Below the pieces are notes generated by a model. The model was not told the DNA's origin. It searched no databases and saw nothing but the letters and a program-made list of their open reading frames with translations. A DNA stretch of 64,000 bases from the NCBI GenBank assembly GCA_965249785.1, contig CBDFMU010000012.1, positions 248,001 through 312,000 on the forward strand, given 5' to 3'. A program made the position numbers and the translations under genes. Positions within the stretch are counted from its first letter, which is position 1. Every line of letters starts with the position of its first letter. This document shows, one piece after another, positions 1-8,199 of the stretch. This stretch comes from M3007 sp965249785. Its GTDB lineage: Bacteria; Bacteroidota; Bacteroidia; Chitinophagales; Saprospiraceae.

Positions 1-60
1 AAAGGCCTAAATAAAGCAGCAAAGCACAAAAAAGCGGTCAAAGAGCTTTATTTCTATTAG
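1..60 (+). CDS. C-terminal tail of an unidentified protein (possibly a transposase), partial
   Basis: Frame 1 is open from the first base and ends at a TAG at 58-60, giving 19 lysine-rich residues that end in ELYFY. Too little is present to name a family. It lies just beyond the point where the neighbouring mutase gene loses homology, so the tail of an insertion-sequence transposase is a reasonable guess. Bases 61-155 between this stop and the mutase break contain no gene that I can see and could hold the element's terminal repeat. Confidence 0.25.
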   Translation, partial: KGLNKAAKHKKAVKELYFY

Positions 61-144
61 TCATACAACCTGCGAAAGTTGGGTCTATGGATTCATCGAA
101 AAACGAGTTTGCAAAAGAGATTCAGTACTGCCGAAACCGCAATG

Positions 145-1290
145 TTAGATAAATGGAGGCGGCTTACGAAACTGTTCCCAAGCCAAATTACCTAATTGTT
201 CGGTTAATTTTTCCACATAATAACTCCCAGCCGCTGGATCGGGTATTTCCTCGAAAGCACTCTCCATTTTCAATAAATGCTGCACATTGCGGGCAATACG
301 TCGGCTAAATGACTGGGAATAGGTAGCCTGCGCTTCGCGGCCAGCATCGTAAGGCAACACCTTAAGCCGATCCGCGCCACCCAACACCGCCGACATGGCC
401 ATCGTAGTGGCCCGCACCATATTATTATATAGGTCGTTGGTGTAAGCCGTTGGAGAAAATTGCGCTGCTATTTTTGGATATTCCAGTGGGGCAGCCCAAC
501 CTTGCAACACATTCAGCCACAGGATTTTAAATGCCCGAATTTTAGCAATTTCCAGAAAATAACTTTTGCCAATACTGATCGAAAACTGCAAGGTACGGGC
601 GGCATCAACGGCAGAAACGCCACGCTCATGCAGTTTTTGTAAATAAAAATTACCCTGTTGCAGCAACTGTGCTAATTCTTCCACGGCGTCTTCCGGCGAA
701 TCTTCCTTCGCAGCAATCATCACCAATCGAAAATCCGGAAAAGAAGATTTGGCAAAATCAATCAGGTCCACCAGATACCGCCAATCCACTATATTTGCTT
801 GATTTACAGGGTCGTAGGCGAGGGAGCCGCGCAGTTGATTGGTAGAAAGTTGGTTTTCGATAGCCAAACGTTGCAGATTAGCCAACACTGCTCCGGGATT
901 TTGTACCACGCCCGGTCCGGTAAAATGCAGCCCCACATAATCCAGATAAACGCCGCCTAATATTTGACGCATTTGCGCTAATTCAGCGGCAATGGGCAGT
1001 TGCAATTCCAGCCCTTCCGCCCCAAATTCCAGGGCTTCCAATATTTGTTTATTGACCGCCTCTGGATTGGTCGCGTCCACTTTTTCGCAGATTTCCCACT
1101 GCATCGGCGCAGTTTGCAAAGGCACGAAAGGCTGGGTAAAATCATCGGCGTGGACAAAAGGCGTCACCACCAAGCCCGGAGCCGCTTGCCAGTCAAAATC
1201 TTCCAAAGACTTGCCTTTCAAATCTTTGGCCACTTGTTGCAACCACGCCTCTTTGCTGACGGACGGAAATTCGGAAAAATCTATGGGCAT
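145..1290 (-). CDS. mutA: Methylmalonyl-CoA mutase small subunit, C-terminally truncated
   Basis: The N-terminal FPSVSKEAW segment and the TIM-barrel motif NNMVRATTMAMSAVLGGAD match the small (non-catalytic) subunit of heterodimeric methylmalonyl-CoA mutase, which pairs with the B12-binding large subunit to interconvert succinyl-CoA and methylmalonyl-CoA. Homology runs to the DPAAGSYYVE...AWEQFRK segment near residue 375. The reading frame then enters unrelated sequence and stops after six residues (PPPFI-stop), so the C-terminal part normally present in the family is missing. No other frame of the next 145 bases continues it. The large subunit would be expected to the left, outside the window. 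The gene is probably non-functional, either through an insertion or through a rearranged or misassembled edge. The family call is firm; the cause of truncation is inferred. Confidence 0.8.
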   Translation of the reverse strand: MPIDFSEFPSVSKEAWLQQVAKDLKGKSLEDFDWQAAPGLVVTPFVHADDFTQPFVPLQTAPMQWEICEKVDATNPEAVNKQILEALEFGAEGLELQLPIAAELAQMRQILGGVYLDYVGLHFTGPGVVQNPGAVLANLQRLAIENQLSTNQLRGSLAYDPVNQANIVDWRYLVDLIDFAKSSFPDFRLVMIAAKEDSPEDAVEELAQLLQQGNFYLQKLHERGVSAVDAARTLQFSISIGKSYFLEIAKIRAFKILWLNVLQGWAAPLEYPKIAAQFSPTAYTNDLYNNMVRATTMAMSAVLGGADRLKVLPYDAGREAQATYSQSFSRRIARNVQHLLKMESAFEEIPDPAAGSYYVEKLTEQLGNLAWEQFRKPPPFI

Positions 1291-1476
1291 AGATAAATTT
1301 ACTAATATGCGAAATGGTCAATGTGCCAATAATCAATACATTGTCTCGATTGTAATCTATGCTAATGAGAGCAGGTTGGCAGAATTTCAGAAAATTATCA
1401 AGGCAAACCTACAAAAACCCGGCTTTCTTCCGTAAAATGAGTGGAAAAACGCCAAACCTTTTCCTGTTGAACCTGT

Positions 1477-1484
1477 TATCTTTG
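1477..1484 (+). promoter_or_regulatory. Promoter -7 box of iscS
   Basis: TATCTTTG matches the Bacteroidota -7 consensus TAnnTTTG and lies 24 bases before the iscS ATG. No TTG -33 element is found at the usual 17-23 base spacing, so this is a -7-only assignment. Confidence 0.45.
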
Positions 1485-1508
1485 CGTTTCAATTCAATCT
1501 AAATAAGC

Positions 1509-2729
1509 ATGGAAAAGCGTCGCCTGATATACCTCGATAATAATGCCACGACTCCCTGCGACCCGCGCGTAGTGGATACGATGATCCCATATTTCTATGA
1601 AAAACACGGTAACGCCGCCAGCCGCAGCCACCAATTTGGTTGGGAAGCGGAGGATGCCGTGGATTATGCCCGTGAGCAGGTCGCCAAATTGCTCGACGTA
1701 GAAGACAAAGAAATCATCTTCACTTCGGGGGCTACGGAAAGTAATAATCTGGCTTTGAAAGGGGTGTTTGAAATGTATGCCAAAAAAGGCAACCACGTTA
1801 TTACGCTGGAAACGGAGCATAAAGCCATCCTCGATTCCTGTAAACACCTCGAAAAAGCCGGTGCCGAAGTCACTTACCTGAAAGTGCAGGAAGATGGATT
1901 GGTGAGTCTGGCCGATCTGGAAGCCGCGATCAAACCGACTACGATTTTGATCTCCATTATGTGGGCCAACAACGAAACCGGCGTGATCCAGCCGATGCGT
2001 GAAATTGCGATGCTCTGCGAAAAACACGGTGTGCTTTTCCACAGCGACGCGACGCAGGCAGTGGGTAAAATCAAAACCCATCCGCGCGAAGTGGGCGTGC
2101 ACTTGATGTCCTTTACGGCCCACAAAATGTATGGCCCGAAAGGCGTTGGTGCTTTATACGTCAGCCGCAAAAATCCACGGGTGAAAGTCACGGCCCAAAT
2201 GGATGGCGGTGGTCATGAGCGCGGTATGCGTTCCGGTACGCTGAATGTGCCGGGCATTGTTGGTTTTGGCAAAGCCGCTGAAATTGCGATGAACGAAATG
2301 CAACAGGACACAGAGCGCATCAGCAAATTGCGCGATAAGTTGCAGAACGAACTTTCCAAAATGGAAGAAACGAAGGTGAACGGCAACGAAAATAGCCGCA
2401 TGCCGCACGTGACCAATATTTCTTTCAAACACGTGGAAGGAGAAGGTTTGATGATGACTTTCAATCAAAATATTGCCGTATCGTCCGGTTCGGCTTGTAC
2501 TTCTGCTTCTCTGGAACCTTCCTATGTGTTGGTCGCGATGGGCCTGGGCGACGATCTGGCGCACTCTTCGATTCGTTTCTCGCTCGGGCGTTTTACCACC
2601 GAAGAAGAAGTGGATGAAGCAATTGTGTTGGTCCGCGATGGCGTAAATCACATGCGCGAACTTAGCCCCATCTGGGAAATGTACCGCGACGGCGTGGATT
2701 TGACCAAAATTGAATGGAGTGCACACTAA
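1509..2729 (+). CDS. iscS: Cysteine desulfurase IscS
   Basis: This PLP enzyme removes sulfur from cysteine as a persulfide and hands it to IscU for Fe-S cluster assembly and to tRNA thiolation enzymes. The 406-residue length fits IscS. The PLP lysine is K206 in SFTAHKMYGPKG, and the catalytic cysteine is C330 in the loop SSGSACTSASLEP, which identifies group I IscS/NifS rather than SufS. The N-terminus (YLDNNATTPCDP) is canonical. It heads a same-strand iscS-iscU-iscA cluster. iscR, hscB, hscA and fdx are not adjacent. The spacer to iscU carries a word-type inverted array. Confidence 0.95.
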   Translation: MEKRRLIYLDNNATTPCDPRVVDTMIPYFYEKHGNAASRSHQFGWEAEDAVDYAREQVAKLLDVEDKEIIFTSGATESNNLALKGVFEMYAKKGNHVITLETEHKAILDSCKHLEKAGAEVTYLKVQEDGLVSLADLEAAIKPTTILISIMWANNETGVIQPMREIAMLCEKHGVLFHSDATQAVGKIKTHPREVGVHLMSFTAHKMYGPKGVGALYVSRKNPRVKVTAQMDGGGHERGMRSGTLNVPGIVGFGKAAEIAMNEMQQDTERISKLRDKLQNELSKMEETKVNGNENSRMPHVTNISFKHVEGEGLMMTFNQNIAVSSGSACTSASLEPSYVLVAMGLGDDLAHSSIRFSLGRFTTEEEVDEAIVLVRDGVNHMRELSPIWEMYRDGVDLTKIEWSAH

Positions 2730-2735
2730 CAAGAA

Positions 2736-2864
2736 GTTATGAGTTATGGGTTATGAGTTATTGCCGCTTGCAATTACTCGTTACTATCGCTCATAAAATT
2801 AAATAGGATGCCAAGACCCGCTAAACCAAACATAACTCATCACTTATAACTTATAACTCAACTC
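2736..2864. repeat. Intergenic word array (GTTATGAG type), inverted
   Basis: Between iscS and iscU, GTTATGAGTTATG-like words are repeated in tandem at 2736-2760 and return inverted at 2831-2864 (ATAACTCAT, CTTATAACTTATAACTCA). The two blocks can pair into a long imperfect stem. The inverted block ends immediately at the iscU start codon. Confidence 0.7.
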
Positions 2865-3290
2865 ATGGCATACAGCGAAAAAGTGCTCGAACATTTTAAA
2901 AATCCCCGCAACGTCGGCACCATGAATAAGGATGCCAAAAACGTGGGTACTGGCCTCGTCGGTGCGCCGGAATGCGGTGACGTAATGCGCCTCCAAATCG
3001 AAGTGGATGAAGAAACCGGCATGATCCGCGACGCGAAATTCAAAACTTTCGGTTGTGGTTCCGCGATTGCTTCTTCTTCTTTGGCCACTGAATGGCTCAA
3101 AGGCAAAAGCCTGACCGAAGCGATGGCTATTGACAATATGGACATTGTGGAAGAACTGGCTCTGCCGCCGGTGAAAATTCACTGTTCTGTGTTGGCCGAA
3201 GACGCGATCAAAGCAGCGATCAAGGATTATCAGGACAAAAATGGTATTGTCGCTAATACCGAAGTTCCATCTTTGGTCATTGCGCACTAA
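2865..3290 (+). CDS. iscU: Fe-S cluster scaffold IscU
   Basis: IscU is the scaffold on which 2Fe-2S clusters are built from IscS-derived sulfur. All ligands are present: C37 and D39 in PECGDV, C64 in FGCGSAIASS, and C107 in KIHCSVLAEDA. The motif LPPVK at residues 100-104 is the binding site recognised by the HscA chaperone, so an HscA/HscB pair probably exists elsewhere in the genome. At 141 residues it has a slightly longer C-terminus than E. coli IscU. It lies 135 bases after iscS, separated by a word array. Confidence 0.95.
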   Translation: MAYSEKVLEHFKNPRNVGTMNKDAKNVGTGLVGAPECGDVMRLQIEVDEETGMIRDAKFKTFGCGSAIASSSLATEWLKGKSLTEAMAIDNMDIVEELALPPVKIHCSVLAEDAIKAAIKDYQDKNGIVANTEVPSLVIAH

Positions 3291-3295
3291 AAATT

Positions 3296-3331
3296 TGTTG
3301 AGGCGTTGAAAATGTTGAGGGCGTTGAGAAA
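3296..3331 (+). repeat. Intergenic word array (GTTGAG type)
   Basis: Directly after the iscU stop, GTTGAGGC, GTTGAAAAT, GTTGAGGGC and GTTGAGAAAA follow one another without clear spacers. The same word is found at 9731, 28349 and, inverted, at 59221. Confidence 0.6.
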
Positions 3332-3448
3332 AGGATAGTAGCACTATTTGCTGGTTTCTTCTCTTCTGAAATAACTTCTCCACAAGTAATAATGCCTCGC
3401 AAGTTATTGGTTATCAACCAGTTTTGTAACCTTCATCAACCATTTGCC

Positions 3449-3775
3449 ATGATTTTCGTAGCAGATAGTGCCAAGCAGAAAATAACCGAAATCCGCCAGA
3501 CCAATAAAATGGGCAGCGACTTTTTCGTGCGGGTCAGCGTCGTTTCCGGCGGCTGCTCCGGCTTGTCGTATAAGATGGATTTTGATAACCAATCCCGTCC
3601 AACCGACCAGGTTTTTGAACACAATGGCGTGAAAGTGGTGACGGATTTGAAAAGTTTCCTCTACCTGTTCGATACCACACTGGAATTTTCCGGTGGCTTG
3701 AATGGCAAAGGGTTCGCTTTCAATAATCCCAATGCTACGCGCACTTGCGGCTGTGGCGAGAGTTTTGCTGTGTAA
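3449..3775 (+). CDS. iscA: Iron-sulfur cluster carrier IscA/ErpA family
   Basis: HesB/IscA-family A-type carriers take clusters from the scaffold to apo-enzymes. The three metal-binding cysteines are present as C36 in SGGCSGLSY and C100/C102 in the C-terminal TRTCGCGESF motif. An in-frame ATG at 3392 would add 19 residues (PRKLLVINQFC...). I chose the ATG at 3449 because the resulting 108-residue protein begins MIFVADSAKQKI, as the family normally does. It is the last gene of the isc cluster, 158 bases after iscU. Subfamily (IscA, ErpA or SufA) cannot be settled from sequence alone. Confidence 0.9.
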   Translation: MIFVADSAKQKITEIRQTNKMGSDFFVRVSVVSGGCSGLSYKMDFDNQSRPTDQVFEHNGVKVVTDLKSFLYLFDTTLEFSGGLNGKGFAFNNPNATRTCGCGESFAV

Positions 3776-3777
3776 TA

Positions 3778-3794
3778 GCCAATCCCCGATTGGC
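3778..3794. repeat. Short perfect hairpin, REP-like
   Basis: GCCAATC-CCC-GATTGGC is a perfect 7-bp stem with a 3-base loop. It sits just after the iscA stop and is followed by a GTAC-containing flank. A related hairpin, GCGAATC-CCT-GATTCGC, lies at 52623-52639 beside a similar TGTAC flank. Confidence 0.45.
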
Positions 3795-3876
3795 GACAAC
3801 GTACAGAATAGTAATTTTTATTGATATTAACCGTTATGCAAACCAACCGTAAAATCGCGGTTTGCCATTGAAACGA

Positions 3877-3900
3877 CCCCGCCATCTGGCGGGGTTTTTT
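3877..3900 (+). terminator. Rho-independent terminator after iscA
   Basis: The stem CCCCGCC/GGCGGGG has an ATCT loop and is followed directly by TTTTTT. It closes the isc cluster and separates it from gldB. Confidence 0.9.
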
Positions 3901-3922
3901 GATAAATAGCTATTTTTCCCAG

Positions 3923-4969
3923 ATGTTGTGTTTGCATAAATCATTGTCTGTCAATCTATTCTTAGTTTTTGCTTTATTCGCCTGTTGTCTATTATCCGCC
4001 TGCGGCAATGATAATACCCGCCACGTACCGGATGTTTCTGGCATCAAGGTGGACATTAAATTGCAGCGTTTCGAGCAGGATTTGTTTCAATTGGATACCA
4101 ACAATCTGCAAGCCGGTATGCAAAACCTAACGGGAAAATACCCGGCGTTGCTCCCGCTATTTGCGCTCAATATTATCCATGACCAGACCAATCCCAAGGA
4201 AACACCCTTAGAAGCGGTCGGTGATTTCCTGCGCGCGCCCGAAGTGCGTCACTTGAATGACACGGTGCAGCAACTTTACGGGAATCTGGATTGGTTAGAG
4301 CGCGATCTCACCCAAATGTTTAAGTATTACAAATATTATTTCCCGAAAAAGCTAGTGCCGCAGGTGGCCACGATTGTCTCCGAATTTGGCACGGATGCCT
4401 TTACGGCAGGCGACAGTCTTTGCGGAATCGGACTGGATATGTACCTCGGTGAAAATTTTCCAGGCTACAATCCCGAAATTTTTCCCGACTATATTCGGCG
4501 GCAATTCCAGCGGGAATATATGCCCGTTCGGTTGGCGAAAGCATTGGCCCAAAATGCCGTTGAAGCACCGCCCGGCCAGCGTTTGCTCGATCTGATGTTG
4601 TACAATGGCAAGCAATTATATATAGTAGATTGTCTATTGCCGGAGGTAGCAGACAGCGTGAAGATGGGTTATACCCGCACGCAATTGGAAGGAAGTGAGG
4701 CAAATGAACAGCAAGTATGGGCGCGTTTACTATCGCAAAACCTGTTGTATTCCACAGATTTCGGTAAATTCAAGAAACTCGTAACCCCCAGCCCCAACGC
4801 TCCGGTGGCCTTTCAGGAAGCACCTGGCGAAATAGGCAACTGGCTCGGCTGGCAAATCGTGAAAGCCTATATGAAACGCCACCCGGAAACGACCATGGAA
4901 CAATTGTTGAATTTTTCCGATGCGCAGAAATTTTTGGAAGAAGCCAAATATAAACCTAAACGCGGATAG
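3923..4969 (+). CDS. gldB: Gliding motility lipoprotein GldB
   Basis: GldB is a lipoprotein needed for gliding and type IX secretion in Bacteroidota. The ATG at 3923 gives a signal peptide ending in the lipobox LSAC (C27), followed by GNDN. The upstream in-frame TTG at 3899 lies inside the preceding terminator T-run and is rejected. The body has the family pattern IKLQRFEQDLFQLDT with repeated YP and aromatic-rich helices (FKYYKYYFPKKLVPQVATI, GLDMYLGENFPGY). Length is 348 residues, near the usual 320-340. No gldC follows. It fits with the T9SS-dependent proteins encoded later in the window. Confidence 0.85.
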   Translation: MLCLHKSLSVNLFLVFALFACCLLSACGNDNTRHVPDVSGIKVDIKLQRFEQDLFQLDTNNLQAGMQNLTGKYPALLPLFALNIIHDQTNPKETPLEAVGDFLRAPEVRHLNDTVQQLYGNLDWLERDLTQMFKYYKYYFPKKLVPQVATIVSEFGTDAFTAGDSLCGIGLDMYLGENFPGYNPEIFPDYIRRQFQREYMPVRLAKALAQNAVEAPPGQRLLDLMLYNGKQLYIVDCLLPEVADSVKMGYTRTQLEGSEANEQQVWARLLSQNLLYSTDFGKFKKLVTPSPNAPVAFQEAPGEIGNWLGWQIVKAYMKRHPETTMEQLLNFSDAQKFLEEAKYKPKRG

Positions 4970-5011
4970 CCGCAGTTGCACTTTTTTCAAAATGCACGTT
5001 ACCTTTCGCCT

Positions 5012-6763
5012 ATGAACGTCCGTGCTGTCATTTTTGCTGGATCAAGGCTTTGCTGCGTAGTACGGGCAGCAATGGGGTGCTTCTTTTTGGCGGCTTTGCC
5101 ATTGGCTGCCCAACCCACTTTCGAGGCTACTGTAGAAACGCCAGAAGTGGTAGCGGGTAGTCAATTTGAAGTATCATTTGCCTTGAAAAACGGCGAAGGC
5201 ATCAATTTTCGTCCGCCCGCTTTTTCCAATTTTCGGGTAGTCGGTGGCCCAAATCTTTCCTCCGGGATGACCATCGTAAACGGCAACTACTTTGTACACC
5301 GCACCTGGACGTATGAGTTGGAGGCTAAAAGTACTGGTCAATTTATTATTGGTGCTGCCAAAATAACAGTTAATGGCCGCATTCTCAACAGCAACACCCT
5401 CCCGATTCGGGTAATCGCGGCGCGGGTTGGCAACAGCGGAAAAGTACCTGCTGGCGCGGATGAGGACTTGTTCATTACCAGCGAATTGAGTACCGAAGAG
5501 GCCTGGACTGGCCAACAGCTCACTTATCGGGTGATGCTGTACACCTTGCTCAATTTAGAAGGTTTTGACATTATCGAAATGCCTGATTTTCAAGGTTTTT
5601 ATGCCAAAGAAAAAATCCGTTTCGATACGCGGGTGCAATTTCAAACTTTGCACGGCAGAAAATATGCGGTAAAAATCCTGCATGAAGAAGCCATTTTTCC
5701 GCAGGAAGCTGGCGTACAAACCATTGGCGTGGCGCGGGTACGCGTAGGCGTGGAACGCTCCGGGCCATTGTCTATGCTCGGCCCATTACCGATGGTGCTA
5801 CAGACCCAACCCATTCGGTTGAAGGTAAAGCCACTGCCCGAACCCGCCCCCGCAAATTTCAACGGTGGGGTTGGTCAATATGACTGGCAGTGGGCGGCAG
5901 ATAAAGATTCCTGCAGCACGGACGATGCTATTACACTCACCGTACGGATGCGCGGCGACGGCGATCCGAAACGCAGTATTCCCCCAGTTTTGACGTTGCC
6001 AGCAGGGTTGGAAGCCTTTGAGCCAAAAGTACTGGAAGAGGAAGAGTATGAGAACGGACAAGCTATTGTACATCGCAAAACGTTGGAATACACCATTTTA
6101 GCGAAAGAACCTGGTGATTATGTGATAAGCCCGGAGTTGTCCATTTTCAATCCGGACAGCAATCGGTACGTGACTTTGCAGACGGATAGTACTTTAGAAT
6201 TTCAGGTGACTATTGGCAAAAACTACTCTGCCAATCATCTTGGCAACGATACTTTGCCCTTACCGCTTTCGTCAGAAAATGGCCCGGTGAGCCGGTGGGA
6301 ACAGGCGCGCGATTGGTTGATCAGTCCTTGGCTTTGGGCAGCGTTTACTGCTTTTCTTTGCCTGATATTTATTTTTTCCTGGACGAAACGCCGTCAAAAG
6401 CCAGCACCTATCCTGCCCAATGTTAGTGCAGTTATCCGGGATCCCCGGGAGCAGTTGAACCAGGCCCGCCAGGCACTGACAAATAATGATCCACGCGTTT
6501 TTTATGATGCGCTTTTGCGTTCGTTGCAGGACTATTTGACCAATCGCCTTGGACTGGTTCCGGCACAACTTAACCTCCTGAACGTGCGGACTCGTTTGGC
6601 GGAACGCCAAGTACCGGAAAGTCATATTCAGACCTTAATAGGTTTATGGCAGACTTGCGAACAGGCTCTTTTCGCTGGCCAAACCCACGCCCTCCATTCA
6701 GAAACAATTTGGCAAACGGCGGAACATTTAGTCCAGGAATTAGAGCGCGATTTACGGAAATGA
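5012..6763 (+). CDS. batD: BatD-like membrane protein
   Basis: BatD proteins belong to the Bat (Bacteroides aerotolerance) system with BatA, BatB and MoxR-type ATPases. A signal peptide ends at LPLAAQP. Tandem immunoglobulin-like segments begin with FEATVETPEVVAGSQFEVSFAL, a membrane span lies near residue 460 (WLWAAFTAFLCLIFIF), and a cytoplasmic helical tail follows. The ATG at 5012 starts the signal peptide; the earlier TTG at 4976 would add a non-homologous leader. The other bat genes are not adjacent. Length (583 residues) fits. The gene follows gldB by 42 bases. Confidence 0.85.
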   Translation: MNVRAVIFAGSRLCCVVRAAMGCFFLAALPLAAQPTFEATVETPEVVAGSQFEVSFALKNGEGINFRPPAFSNFRVVGGPNLSSGMTIVNGNYFVHRTWTYELEAKSTGQFIIGAAKITVNGRILNSNTLPIRVIAARVGNSGKVPAGADEDLFITSELSTEEAWTGQQLTYRVMLYTLLNLEGFDIIEMPDFQGFYAKEKIRFDTRVQFQTLHGRKYAVKILHEEAIFPQEAGVQTIGVARVRVGVERSGPLSMLGPLPMVLQTQPIRLKVKPLPEPAPANFNGGVGQYDWQWAADKDSCSTDDAITLTVRMRGDGDPKRSIPPVLTLPAGLEAFEPKVLEEEEYENGQAIVHRKTLEYTILAKEPGDYVISPELSIFNPDSNRYVTLQTDSTLEFQVTIGKNYSANHLGNDTLPLPLSSENGPVSRWEQARDWLISPWLWAAFTAFLCLIFIFSWTKRRQKPAPILPNVSAVIRDPREQLNQARQALTNNDPRVFYDALLRSLQDYLTNRLGLVPAQLNLLNVRTRLAERQVPESHIQTLIGLWQTCEQALFAGQTHALHSETIWQTAEHLVQELERDLRK

Positions 6764-6792
6764 GTTCTGTGGCGCGGTAGTCAAAATTAGTT

Positions 6793-7983
6793 ATGAAAGA
6801 AAAAATCCAGGAACTCGCCCGTCAATACCAGTCAGAAGCAGTGGCCAATCGTCGCCATTTGCATCAATTCCCGGAACTGTCTTTTCAGGAAGTACAGACC
6901 AGTCAATATGTCGCGAAGCAGTTAACAGCAATGGGCGTAGAGTATCAACAAGGGGTTGGCGGATACGGCGTGGTGGCATTACTGAAAGGTACAAATCCGC
7001 GTAAACGCATCATCGCGCTGCGTGGCGACATGGACGCACTACCGATTCAGGAGGCGAATGAAGTATCTTATAGAAGTCAGAATCAAGGGGTTATGCACGC
7101 TTGCGGTCATGATGTGCACACGTCCTCACTGTTGGGAGTAGTGCATATTTTGCATGATCTTAGAAAAGATTGGGAAGGGACGGTGAAATGTATTTTTCAG
7201 CCGGGCGAAGAAAAACTACCGGGCGGTGCCAGCATCATGATTCGGGAAGGCGTACTGGAAAACCCGAAACCAGTCAGCATTTTTGGACAACACGTGCATC
7301 CGCCGCTGCGAGCGGGCATGATCGGTCTTAAACCGGGCATCTATATGGCTTCTGCCGACGAATTATATGTTACTGTGAAAGGTCGCGGCGGCCACGGAGC
7401 CATGCCACAGGAATGTGTGGATCCAGTAGTTATCACTGCACAGATTATTGTAGCCCTCCAACAGGTCATCAGTCGTTATGCCGATCCAAGCGTTCCTTCG
7501 GTGCTGACTTTTGGTAAAATAAACTCGACTGGGGGTGCTACCAATATTATTCCCAACGAAGTAAAATTGGAAGGCACTTTTCGCACTATGCACGAAAAAT
7601 GGCGTGCAGAAGCGCATCGGCGCATGAAAAAAATAGCCGAAAGCGTGGCCAAAGGATTTGGTGCAGCCTGCGAATTCCGCATTGAAAAGGGTTATCCCGT
7701 GCTGCACAACCATGAAGAACTGACGGCGCGTACAAAAAAGTGGGCCATCGAATTTTTGGGGAAAGACAAAGTAGTGGACTTACCACTACGTATGACTGCC
7801 GAAGATTTTGCCTATTTTGCCCAAGCCATGCCTGCTTGTTTCTACCGCTTAGGTACGGGCAATCCAGAGCGCGGTATTATGTCACCTTTACATACGAATA
7901 CTTTTGATGTGGATGAATCGGCCCTGGAAACTGGCATGGGCTTAATGGCTTGGCTAGCGGTGCAGGAGTTGGCCAAAAAATAA
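6793..7983 (+). CDS. M20 family amidohydrolase (N-acyl-amino-acid hydrolase type)
   Basis: This is an M20D metallohydrolase related to hippurate hydrolase and IAA-amino acid hydrolases, which cleave N-acyl groups from amino acids. Metal-site elements are RGDMDALPI (residues 77-85), C104 and H106 in HACGHDVH, the glutamate pair in QPGEEKLPGG near 139-140, HVH near 167-169, and a C-terminal MSPLHTNTFD. The lid domain begins near 185. There is no signal peptide, so it is cytoplasmic. It follows batD by 29 bases and may be cotranscribed. The substrate cannot be read from sequence. Confidence 0.88.
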   Translation: MKEKIQELARQYQSEAVANRRHLHQFPELSFQEVQTSQYVAKQLTAMGVEYQQGVGGYGVVALLKGTNPRKRIIALRGDMDALPIQEANEVSYRSQNQGVMHACGHDVHTSSLLGVVHILHDLRKDWEGTVKCIFQPGEEKLPGGASIMIREGVLENPKPVSIFGQHVHPPLRAGMIGLKPGIYMASADELYVTVKGRGGHGAMPQECVDPVVITAQIIVALQQVISRYADPSVPSVLTFGKINSTGGATNIIPNEVKLEGTFRTMHEKWRAEAHRRMKKIAESVAKGFGAACEFRIEKGYPVLHNHEELTARTKKWAIEFLGKDKVVDLPLRMTAEDFAYFAQAMPACFYRLGTGNPERGIMSPLHTNTFDVDESALETGMGLMAWLAVQELAKK

Positions 7984-8019
7984 AAAGCCGACGCTCCTTG
8001 ACAGGAATGTCAGCTTTTT
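7982..8019. terminator. Bidirectional terminator between the amidohydrolase and tRNA-Lys
   Basis: AAAAAGCCGAC (7982-7992) pairs with GTCAGCTTTTT (8009-8019) with one mismatch. The stem has T-runs on both strands, so it can end the plus-strand amidohydrolase and the minus-strand tRNA. Confidence 0.75.
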
Positions 8020-8022
8020 CGG

Positions 8023-8095
8023 TGACCCCGGAGAGGCTCGAACTCTCGACCCGTTGATTAAGAGTCAACTGCTCTACCGGCTGAGCTACAGAGTC
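8023..8095 (-). tRNA. tRNA-Lys (anticodon CUU)
   Basis: The minus strand folds into a complete 73-nt cloverleaf. The acceptor GACTCTG pairs with CGGGGTC through G-U wobbles. The D-arm has TAGCTCAGCCGGTAGAGCA, the anticodon arm is GTTGA-CTCTTAA-TCAAC with CTT at positions 34-36, and the T-arm is GAGAG-TTCGAGC-CTCTC. The discriminator is A. Only CC follows it, then G, so the terminal CCA is not fully encoded and would be added by the tRNA nucleotidyltransferase. Confidence 0.96.
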
Positions 8096-8199
8096 ATATT
8101 GGCCGCAAATGTATGCCAATCCGTTATAAAAAAGTAAAAAGCAGCCTGCAAATTTGCAAACAACGTTGCCTTTTGCTTATCGCTCTTTTGTCCTTTCCT

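Noticed and set aside
1404..1411. TAGGTTTG as a minus-strand promoter for mutA
   Set aside because: Fits the -7 consensus but lies over 110 bases from the start without a -33 element; too weak to list.
3899..3922. TTG start for gldB
   Set aside because: It lies in the T-run of the isc terminator; the ATG at 3923 gives a proper lipoprotein signal.
4976..5011. TTG start for batD
   Set aside because: Adds 12 residues before a complete signal peptide that begins at the ATG at 5012.
7877..8119. Minus-strand ORF of 80 codons with VAQPVEQLTLNQRVESSSLSG
   Set aside because: It is the well-known translation artefact of a tRNA gene; the region is tRNA-Lys.
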